From Numida meleagris (Eukaryota > Chordata > Aves > Galliformes > Numididae): a DNA stretch of 64,000 nucleotides. The stretch covers positions 26,322,637-26,386,636 of the forward strand of contig NC_034414.1 in NCBI RefSeq assembly GCF_002078875.1, read 5' to 3'. Numbering within the stretch: the first letter of the stretch is position 1; every line of letters starts with the position of its first letter. This document shows, piece after piece, positions 13,501 to 25,500 of this stretch. The position numbers and the translations under genes were made by a program. Below the pieces are notes generated by a model. The model was not told the DNA's origin, ran no database searches, and saw nothing but the letters and a program-made list of their open reading frames with translations.

Positions 13501-16500
13501 AGTGATGATGCCCATCTTGTTCAAGATGTTCCCACTGCATTGAAACATCATACAATACCATCTAATGGCAATGCTGGAACTGAAGCTGCTCTTCTGTACT
13601 ATGAAACATTAATGGAGAATGAGGCCTCTGTTGGTACTCCTGATAAAACAGACAACAAAGAGGGAGCCAACAAAGCTCATTCTGATAAACTTCAAAGTAA
13701 AAATGAAGCTTTCCTGCAAAACAGGACCACACAGAACAGACAGGAGGAAGAACTCTTTGTACTTAGAAATGATTATTCTGCATCTGGGCAACCTGTCAAT
13801 GAGAACAGCTTTTCTATGCCCTATGGAGTGGGCAGTCATGAATCTGAAACAGTTGTGCTTAAGCAAGGGGCAGAAGGAAATTCATTTTCCTCAGAAGAAT
13901 TAGACTCCTCTGATGATATAATTCAGGATGTTAACTCACAGGAAGAACACCGTGTGGATTTAATGATTAACGAAATATCAAAAGGCTCCTTTAATTCCAC
14001 AGAAAGAAAAGATCAAGAGGAAAAGGGTACCATAATGCCTGATGAGCTGCTCTTGAATAATTCAAGCCTGCTTTCCTCTTCAGAGAAAGAAGCAAGGGAA
14101 GATACGGGGGAGAAAACAAAGCATTCTTTCTTGGAAATCTCTTCTCAAAATATATTCCACAACTTTAATACAGCTCAGACAGAACTTCACTCAGAAAGTT
14201 CATCACAATGTGGTAACAAAGAGAAGTGCTTAAACACAGATTATGCTGTAACAAGCAGTAATAATGATAATGCAGGGTCTCCTGATATCAAGATATGCCA
14301 GCATGAGCCAAGACATAATCAGGGACGTGAGACTTCCAAAGATTGCTGTGTAGACTATCCAGAGATCACTGTTTCTGAGAACACTTCAACCCTTTCAGAA
14401 AGGCTTCTAAATTACAAGAGGAACTCTTGTACTTCTGAACATTCTGCTGCTCTCCTGAATAGCCCAAGATCATTTGCAAATTGCTTGAGTGACACCAGTG
14501 GAGACAAATGTAAAAATGATGCTGTTCACTCTGAAGAAACAAAATACTTTGAAAGTGAATCAACTGTTTTCGGTGCATCTGCAACTTTTCCTGATGTTTT
14601 GCAAAAAGGAGATGAAAGGGATGATAGTTCTGTAGTAACGGGGGCTACAGATGCTCAAAGTAGTAAACTTGCTGAAGAAACTGTGGGAACTGTTCAAGAG
14701 GGGAAAATAATTCAAGATTCTTTCCAGAATTGCAATGATACTAAAGAAAGTAAAATGCCTGAATACTTAGAACACTACAGTAACACTTCTAGTGTGACTA
14801 TACCAGAATCAGGAGAGCCCACTTTTCAAAGCCTGGGAAAGATTGGCAGTAAAGAATCAAAGTGCACTCCATCCTACTTTGCAGAAAATACACCAAGTGA
14901 TATGCTGCTTCAAAAATCCAAAAACGTAAGCGTTTTCAGTACTTGTTTACCTGATGACTCAAAATCTCTAACAGTTAGTCAGCTTGAAGACTCACTTCGA
15001 GACACCTTTTTGACTGAGCAGGTATCCTCTTGTTCTGCTGATGTGCACTCAGTAAAAGAAGACTTTCCCCAAGCATTTGCAGAAGTTAATCACCCATCCG
15101 TGAGAGCATTTTCAGAATCTTCTCTAATTTCAGATTTAGACTATGCTGAAACTGGCACGTGTGATAGATCACACACAAGTATATTAAAACATTCTCCACT
15201 TGCTGTTTTACAAATGCAAGACACTCAATCTGATAAGTCTGTGGTGTTTGATGAGCCTATACATGCTTCAGGAATTATTTTACTTTCTCTTGCAAAAGCA
15301 AACAGGCATTACCCAGTATCAGACACAAACTCTGCTTTGTGTGAGAATTCTGCTGTAGATATGGAACCTGTTTATGGAAGTAATTGTCAGCAATTTCACA
15401 ATGATATCGAAGATGATCAGCATCACTGGAGCAAAGTTCCGGCACAGAAAGCTTGCACAGAACGTGCAGAGAAAGTGCCAGATGATAGTGAATCTCTGGT
15501 ACTGTCATCAGTACCTCTTTGGGATACTGGAAGGTCAGTTCTGGTTAAAGAAGGGCAGATGAGAAAAGTACTTAACAGAAATGAGGAAGAATTGTATTCA
15601 AGTACTGAGGCTGAACATTTTGCAGTAAAGAAAAAACAAGGAAAAACAGTAGATAAAGAACCTCTTGAAAAGCAAACTAAGGTATCTTCAAATTCTACAA
15701 ATGAATTAACAGAGGTTACAGTGCTGGAACGCCTCTATCCAGGAGATGTTAATGTGGATCCTGAACACACCTATGATTCATTTGGTCCAACATATCCCAC
15801 AAACAGCAGAAGTGCTGATCCCAGACAACCATATCACTGTGTCTTGGGTTTTGAAAAAAGTCCTGTGGATCTGCAAGACGACTGTCAATATGTGCCTATG
15901 AGTGGTGACACAACAGGTGGAACAAATACAGATGATAGAAAAGAGATTTTACTTTGCAAAAATAACACAGGTTCAAATGTTCATACTGATGGATTTTCAA
16001 CAGGAGATGATATAATGAAATCAGAAAGACTGAAATTTTCTTTAATGAATAATGAAAGTACCCCCTTAAAATTTTTACTGAAAAACCATGGTTTGCCTTC
16101 ACAAGAATCTAAACTGGTGCAATTCAGGAGCAGAAGGCCATGTTCTACGACACATAATACAAAGAGCTGTAAAACTGAACAGAGACCTTATTTACAAAGT
16201 CATAGACTGTCAGCCCCAGCCATTGCTGTGTTCTCTGATTTAGATGATACTTTCAAAGCTTCATCTAAGGCAGATTCCTTGTTATATTCTGCATCTAGAT
16301 CACTACAAGATTTAAATATGAGTGTGGAGCCTCCATCACCAACTGAAGATGATCTTCATGTAATTGAAACGCCTTCAAAGCAGGAATCAAGGAACATTCT
16401 GCAGGTTAAATGTAAACCTAGATTTCAGCAAAGAATGACACAAACTAAGAAGATTGCAAACTGTGATCCAAAGAATTTACAAAATTATGCAGCAAGAACC

Positions 16501-19500
16501 CAAGGTAGCCAGTCCTCAAAAGACAGTACTGCTCATTCTCCATCATCTTTACTGCCCACAGCTCACAGTTCTGTGGGCGCGAAAGAAAATATCCATTCAA
16601 AGAGCAGTTCTGTAGCTCAGTGTAGTGAAGGGAGAGTTGAAGAAGCTGGGTACCGGCCAGGAACAGATTTATTTTTGCAAGACAATAAAGATGCAATGCA
16701 TTTTAGTTCAAGTGATATCAACCCATACATTCATCCATGGCAACAAGATGAATCGTGCAAGATTGGCTGGAAGCAGTATGTGTTTGGAAGTGCAAGTGAT
16801 GTCTCTTGCCATCAAATGCCTTTAAACCTGGATAATCGTAAAGTTACAAGATGTTCTAGTGTGGACAATGGATTGAATTCTCAAAATTCTCCTTTTCATT
16901 CTCATCTCAGTTCGTATGCTACAGCAAAAGTTTTATCAAGCACTTTAAGCAGCATTGAAGGTCTTCAAGGATGGGACAATGCCAAACCAGGCTTTGAATC
17001 CACATACTCAAGTGACAGTAACAAGCAGTATAGCAATGTGTCCATTGAAACACTGGAAACGAATCCAGAAAATGACGCTGCTGAACTTAAGAATCCTTCT
17101 GCACAACCTGGTAACTCTTCAGTGCAGGTTGATGAAATTGTATTGTTATATCCTTCTGAGTCAGAAAGGTCTTCCAAAAAATCACCAGGGATTACCTGCG
17201 AGCAGGGAACACAAACAGTGGCTACAGCAAGGTATAAAAGGCAGAGAAGACACCAGAGAAGCTACACGGATGTTTCTGCAAGAAGGCAGGAAACAAACAG
17301 GGATTTATTTCAGCAACATTCTTCTTGGACAAGTATGCAGAACCTGTCCATGCATCTGTCACAGCTTATTCAGAACACTTCGGAGCTGTTAGGAAACCTC
17401 TCCCAACAAAATATTATAGATAACGAACAGAATATCAAAATCTACCAAAGAAGAATTGAAGAGGGTGCAAAAGCTACTAGTACTAGATCAGATAGCTGCA
17501 CTCAGACTACAGCAGACGTAGGCACTCAGACTGAGACTTTGGAAGAATCTCAAAGCAAACATGAAGAAAAACGAGTGCAGACAAAATTAGAAAATGAACT
17601 GAGGGCAGCTAAAACAGTAAACTGCAGTTTCAATGGAATCGGTGCAGATACAGTAGATAAGGTTCCCAAAAGGAAGGAGAAAACATTCTCTCTGGAAGAA
17701 AGAGCACTAGAAGGAACAGAGATGAGAAATCTGGGCAGTGCTGACTTCCATGACAGCCTTGACAGCATTTTGGAAGATTCCTTTATGCGCCTGCCTCTCT
17801 TACACAGAACCTCCATCCCTACCTTAGATTTTCAAAAACCATCATTAAATGCACAGCAGAATATTGCTTCTGCTGATGCCAGAGTTTCATCCATCACATC
17901 CTCTTCAGTGAGTTCAGGGCAAGATGATTCTTCATGCACTGTAGTTAGCAGCCCTACTAGTAGCACCTTTCAATCTCCATCGTCTTATGCTCAGGATAAA
18001 AGAAGTGTCAATGAGCTAGAGGTTCCAGCAGAAAGAAAACTTCGTTACAAAAATACTCTGTTGGTGGATAGGGCCTCTTCCCCTATTCTTACTCTTAGTG
18101 CTAGTCCCAAAAGCCAGAATGCTTTTAGTAAGCCTGACTGCCTTATTAAGGAACCCTTGGGATCTTCCAGTGATGCTTCAAGCCCCCTTCACAGTCAGAG
18201 AAAGCAAAGGTCAGGTCCACACTCTGGCATGGAACCTCACGTGGACAGTTTTTCACAGACTGAAACAGACAGCGAATGCAGCATTTCTAGAGACAGCAAG
18301 GGTATAAGAAGTACGTCCGGAAGTTTCTTAGATAAAAAAGCAGCCAAAAAGCTTTTAGTAAAGGATGGCTCAAAATCCGTGGAACAAAAGCACAGACTCA
18401 CTGTTGGCACACACACTACAATTTGTGCAAAACGACTGTACCACTCCAGCAGCACATTAGAGGTCTCTGGCCACACAGAGTTTTTAACAGATGATGTTAG
18501 AGACCGCAGTCCGCTGGCGCGTTCGCTTCATTGTACGTATGTCACGAGGGGAGGAAGATCTGTGCTGGGTGGAATCAGACATGAGAGTTATGTGGGGAAT
18601 TCTGATACTGCTCTGATTCACAACCACTCACCTCCAGATTCTGACTTACTCTTTAATCCAAAACGTAGTGCCGCTTGTTCAAGTCAGGCAAATGTTAACA
18701 AGTCCCCAGAACCTCTGGTAGGAGCAGCTTCTCTACAGTTTCATGATTTCTGGAAAAATGAAAACAGCTGCTCTCTCCTCTCTGATGTGAGTGATGCACA
18801 CGTTTCCTTACGAAATGACAATACAAATTCTGTCGCTGAAACGGAATGTGACACTGAAATCCCTCTGAAGAAAGGTACTTCTTTAGCGACGCCTTTCAGG
18901 CCTCGGAGCTACAGTCTTCGCGACTTACCCATACACAACAAGTTTAGCAACTGGTGTGGTGTTAAGGGCAGTCCTCCACCTTCATCGCTCAGCTTGAGTG
19001 GCAGCGCAACTGACCTGCACAGCCAGGCAGAAAGTAAGCCTGGAAGCCAACAAGCAGTGGAAATCGAAGGGAAATCCCAACTTTGGGGCAGCAGAAGCAG
19101 AGAGATTGAGAGACTTCAGAGAGAGCGTGCTCAGATTATGTCTGGCATACACCTGGATCTGCACCAGCATCCCCTTACTGTGGAACTGACTGAGGCAAAG
19201 CTGAACTATGGCATTGGCGAAACGGATGCGCTGCTGAGGGTTCTGCAGAGCGGAACTGCAGACGACTTGACGGCGGTTCCAGTAAAGCAGCAGCTCTATG
19301 AAAGGTAAATAGCTTGAAGTGGTTCTGTGCTAAGTATTTCGAATAGACTTCCCGTACAGCTTCATGCAATGTAAATAAAGAGCACTTGATCGCTTGGTCA
19401 CACAATATGTGAAGAGGTACAGTTTTACACTTACATGTAGTTAAGTAATGATTTAAGAGAAAATGTTGGGGTTATTTAAGGAAATAGGGGCAAGTGTAAT

Positions 19501-22500
19501 TCAAATCTAGCATCACCTCATTCTTATAATTTCTAGTTACTGTGAGAGTGATCATGTGTTGCCTGGTGACCATGACAGTGTATTTCATAGGTTTGTTGCG
19601 GCGTAAAAATAATCCATGCATCTTGATTATGCATCTCGTGCTTCTCTGAACAAATGCTGCCATAGGAGAAAAAAAGAAAGAAACAAAAAAAAAAACCCCA
19701 TGAAACTATGCTATATGAATTATAAAAAAATCTATACCCTAAATGCTAGTGATTGGATTACAGGACTGTTTGGGAAGTTGCTGTAACTAGAATGATTAGG
19801 AGGAGCTGTGTTCATCTCCTTCCTCAGTTCTCCCTTTCAGCCATTGCAAGCTCTAACCAAGACTTCTGTACGCTTTTTCTCCTGGTATAAAAGCAAAGAT
19901 TTAGAATTTCTTTATCTTTCAGTGTGTGACTGAAAGGGATATTTGCAGGGGAAGTGTATATTTTTAGATTCTTAGGATTTTTATACCATAAAGCTACCTA
20001 GTATTTAAGACTGTAGATTTTAAAGGTTAAAAAACAACCACCACAGAAATTGTAACTTTGCAGGGTGCATTTTGTCACTCTATTTGTGCTTCCCCGACAG
20101 ACACATGAGATCTATTGAGACCCTGAGGAAGGAAAGAGAGAAAAGGCTGCAAAGATACCAAAGGAGCCGAAGTCTGAGTCCTCAGAAGCATTTGAGTTTG
20201 TTGCAGACCCTGGATGCAAGTCACAGGGATCTGGATCTCCCTAGCAGGCGCCGAGAATATCTGCAACAGCTGAGAAGAGATGTGGTGGAAAATACCAGGT
20301 AGGGATTCAAACCCTCACTCTTGACCTGATGAACATTAAGTGTTCATAATGGGTGTGCATTAATGGTTCCCACTGACATCTGAGGCTCGTGGCAGGATTC
20401 TTAGTTGCCTCAGGATAAACACATGCCTGATTTCAGGAAATGTTCATTAAAATCTTCCATCTAGTTCATTTCAGTTCACAACCAGCACCTGCTTTATGCA
20501 TATATGCCAAAGATTCGCTCTTGACTTACAGACCAATCTGTCTTCTTGCTCCATCTCTAACTTAAGTCATGGCAAATAGTTTTTCATATTAAATATCAAT
20601 GAAGTTTTCACAACCCTCTACCATTTTGTGTTTTCTCATCCCCCACTGTATCCCCTAAATTATTTCTTCCTTTGCAGTTGGGCAGGAGGCAGCATTTTCC
20701 CAACATGCAGTTACTTTGCGGGTGTTATGCCAATGCCATAACCTTAGGTCTTACAAAGATTAGAAACCAGTCCAATTGCTCGAGTAATCCCAGTGGTCAA
20801 CTCTACTCTCAATCTGAATCATTTCCAAGATTAATGCTCGCACAGCCTTTAGTGAGCAAAGGCAGACTTCTTGGTTTTTGCTTATTGCTGTTCTGGCAAA
20901 TTTTCCTGTTTCATGTTGACAGCAGACTTTCGCACGACATTTCAGGAGGTGACCTGATTTCAAGTAAGTACGTGTATTTTATCCCCTAACCTATCCTTAC
21001 AGAGTTCAAGAACCAAAAAGAGGAAGCATTCAGCACCCTTCAGAGATTGAACTGATGCTCAGAGACTATCAGAGGGCTCGAGAGGAAACCAAAACTGAAA
21101 TTGCACGAGCGAGGGACAAACTCCGGGAGAGAGCTGAGCAAGAGAAAAGACGTATAAGGGAGCAAATATTTGCTCAGTTACAGAAGGTGAGTGTTACAGA
21201 GGAAATCGTTCTGAATTACTCACATTGATGCATTTTTAAAATAGAATTCCATGGCTCAGTACTTTTCCTGTTTGACATAATGCATAGAGAAACAAATAAT
21301 GAAATGTAAATTTGTGCTTAAAAAAATCTCAGTCATCAGTATTACTGATGTTGATAATTGGTATCTTGTTCATGCTTCTGAACTACATCTTCCCAGAGCT
21401 GCTTCTTGAGCTCATTTTTTGTGCAAAAAAATTCTGCTTTCACACTGGATCAAGCTTACAGAGCTGTCCTGATGGGAACATACCCAGACTTTGGAAAAGT
21501 TTTGCTAAAGTGAAGGAATTTATTTCAGTATGTACTTAAAAAGAAAGGCCTTTGTTTGTTTGTTTATTTATTTTCCCTCTTGTTAGACTGCCCAGTGTGT
21601 GCACGTTTTGTTTTTACTGCTGCACTTTGTTACCTATCTTGCACAATCTGAGTGTGACTTGTCCAGTACTTGAGGACAATACCTTGTTGGAAAGCACGTG
21701 TCCTGCCCGCTCTCTGGCTACACCTTCATGCGCTGATCTTTGTCACAGCCTGACAGCGCAGTTTTAGTTAGAGCTGCAGACCTCCTCTCACACGTGGTGA
21801 GCTGTCAGTTCATTGCTCTCTGGCCTGCAAGGCACCTGGAATTCAGGCATCCCCACTGGGTGACTGCTTTCATATTTGTCTTGTGAAACTTCAGCTGAGT
21901 TGAAAACCGAACATTAAGACTACCCTTGGAAGTATAAATCATCCTGAAGTTCTCAGTATTTTCTTACGTAATTTTTCTTCATCTTTTGGGCTGGCACTGA
22001 ACTGCAGTAAAATCTTCAGTGTTTAATAACTAAATTTGACCAATAACTTTAGCTCAAGAATTAGGCAAAAAAGCATCAAATGGAACTGAGAAAATATCTT
22101 TTTTTTTTTTTTTTAAGAACTTCTTTTCCCCCTTAAGACATCCTGGGGTTGATTTGAAAGCCTGGACTCTTGTAGCTAAGGAGCAGTGTCAGAAGCTGCA
22201 ATTACCCAGATTTTTCTAGACTGATGCATTGATTTGCTCATGGAATCTTACAGTTTCAGATGAGCCTGCTTATTTAATGCTTACTGTATGAAGCAAAAAG
22301 AAACACCTTTTGTCAACACTCCTTGAAAGAAAATGGACTTCGCATTATTCCTCTGTCATCTTTCAGAGCTGTTACTGACGTGACTAAGTGTTGTGCGAGT
22401 TTGTGATGCTCCGATGTCTGTTACAGGAGGAAGCAAGGCTGAAGACTCTTGCAAGTACGAGCACCTTATGTACAGAATCCAGCCTCAGCCTATCCTCTGG

Positions 22501-25500
22501 CCCAACATCAGGTTACAACAGCAGCAATACTGCTACATACACTGCAAGTAAACTCAGTAGCTGGGAAGGACAGGTGAGAAACAACTGGCCTGCGAGATGG
22601 GTGTCCCCTAATGCTTTAACAGTAACAGTGAGATAACAGGGACAGAAACCTCATTCTAGGTGGTTTATATTCTGTTCCAGTTATCAAGCAGGACAAGTTT
22701 GTGTCACTGGCACACAGATGGGTTACATGGGGGAGGAGGGAGCGTTAACATGTAACTGCAAAGGACGATGACAATTTCATTTCTCTTTTTTTTTTTTTAA
22801 CTTGAAAGTAAAAGCCAGTGTGTTACTACTGACAGCAATACCACTGTCTGTCACATTTTAGAAATAAGAAACATTCTCTTGTGGTAAGCCAGAATCTAGT
22901 ATTTTCAGTGTGCCTTCCTCAGTGAAGAGAGATGCACACATGGACTTGAGAGTTTGCATGTGTAAACACAAACTTACTTTAAGTTGCTTTTTGGAGTGTG
23001 CACCTATGCTAGCTTGTCATACTTGGTCTGCTAAACTTCCTGAGTCAAGCTACTGTTTCATAACCAGCTGAAAGGCAAGGAAATTGACCTAGGATAAAGT
23101 CAAGATTCCAGTCTTGTAAAGGCAGGTTCGTTATGGATATTCCTCTTGATAATGTAACAATTTATTTTTCTTTGTTCAAGCCAAAAAAAGTCCCCACTTC
23201 TGCTCTTTCCTAAACCAGGTTTCTTCTGGAAGTGCATTGCTTTCAAGAGACACACGAGGTCGTTCAGCTGTTAGAAACAGTCAGCTTTTTATGATCGAGC
23301 AGCTACAGAAGGATTCAACACTGGGTAAGTAAAACATACATCTATCTGCTTATTTTTGAGTTGTATCCCAAAGCCTAATGAGGTTTCTTATTTATGCAAA
23401 TCCAAATCTAATTTGATTCTAAGTATTTTAAGGCTGTCTTACCATTACGTGAAGTCAGAAAAAATACTGTCAACCAGTAGCTAAAGCTTGGAAAAGTAAT
23501 TAGTCATTTTAGTTCCTCTTAAGTTGGTCTTTTGATATTGTAGCATCGTTGCACAGACTTTGGAGAGGCTGTGAGGAGGAGAATGTCTTGAATGAACCAA
23601 AGAAGCATGGGGCTAAGGCTGCCAAGAGTGTAAGATTGTACATGCAAGCTGTTACTTGTACTCCCAGATTCATGTTCCATATTCTTCTTTAGTTTATTAG
23701 CTTATATGTGGTTCATTACGTTTAAACTTGAGTAATGCAAAATGTAACTGCAGCATGATTACCAATATGTGGACTGTCTAGACAAAGGATGCTAACGGTC
23801 CTTCATTAGGAGGGTTGAAGTCCCTCTAACTGCTCTTCTGCACCACTTTAGTGATCATCTTCCATTTTATTACTGTCCTATGACTATTTTGTCTCCCACA
23901 GAAGACAGCAGAATTGAGCCACCACTTCCTTCAGACAGCATCAGCTGTAGGTTCACTCATGGATTAACTATTTCAGTAAGCTCCTCGTCAACACAAGGAT
24001 ACCAAGATTTATCCAAACATATCTTGGCTAATGCTACCACTGAGGTGAGTAAATGAGCACAGTTTTTGCTTATTCCTGTACCTTCTACTGGACATTGTAC
24101 TAAAAGTTTGTGGGACAAACCTTATCCTTCTGCACTCCTAGTAGCTACTTAGCGCTGGGTATAGTGGGATATGCTGAGCAGTTTTAAACAGGGGGAAGAG
24201 ACAGGCTGTAGCAGTAGAGCACAGGAGAGACCATTGCATGCAAGCAGAAATGTTCGAGTGAAGCTGGTGCTAATGCTGGATGCTTCTAGCTCCTAAGGGT
24301 TTGTACAGTGCAGGCTTTATATATCTGTATGCCTGTGTAGCTAGAAGGAAAGCACGCAAACTTCGCTTTTCATATCAGATGGAATCACCTCATTTGGAGA
24401 TGCATGCTTCCCCCACTGCCATTTTCTCACAGCAGCCTATATTATTGTGCAGGCTGGGCTTATCAGTCCGCCTGTTAATACTCTTAAAGGAGTATTAGCA
24501 CAATAGAATTAAATATTTGTTGTACAGCCCCCTGGGTAGCTTGAGTGGAAGATAGTACAGCAGCATGCAGAAGCTGAACATAATTTATAATTTAGACAAC
24601 TTTTACTGACATGTACATTTGTCACTGTTTTCCAAGGTAATGGCAGCATGCTCTTATAACCTGAGGAACCTCTACACCTGCCAAGCAGCAGCTGGCTGGA
24701 AGTAAGTTTATGACAGGTCTCTTAATAATGGGAGATCTTTAATGCAACTGACCCTCTTTTGTGCCAATACCTTTCATTTGTCTTTGACAGATATCAATGT
24801 ACAGAAAAAGAGGTGCTGGTTTACTACAAAGTCTTCCCTTCAGCAACAAAGCATGGATTTTTGGGAGCAGGAGTGATAGAAAGACCTCTCGCGTATGTGT
24901 GGGGACTAGTGAGAGATCCAGGCAAAAGGCATCTGTACGACAGATCCATCAACACAGCTCGAATACACAAGAAGGTAACCAGCCACATTCAGCTGGGTGA
25001 GTACCAACATAAATGACTGACCAGAGCTATCGTTATGGACTTTTCAGCACAGATTGCCAGCCAAAAAGAAATGTACAGTCATCTCATTTTGTTTCTTCAG
25101 CTCTGACTAATCAGTTTCATTATTTAATACAGGAATTTGCATTTTGTAAGACTTTTCCAAAGTACAGCTATTATTAATCACATGCTGCAGAAGTGTAAGA
25201 TACAGGTACCTCAAAGAAGTAGCATCTTAATTACAGTATCTTAATATTAGCATCTTCATGTTAGCTAGAACTCTGCTCTTAGCTGCAATAAGAAGTTCAA
25301 ATAAAATTTGTTTGTGCATTTGAAGGGTGGGGGTAATTGCAACAAGTTAAAGTTGTCAAAGCCTAATTAATTCCCCCTTTGCTTCTTGTTGGTTTTGGAT
25401 GCTTTTTCCACAGTGTATTTAGTGACTGATACGTCCCTGTGTTACCTACAGCAGCCACGGGATTTCTGCTGTATTACTGTAGAAGCCAAAGAGGTAAGTG

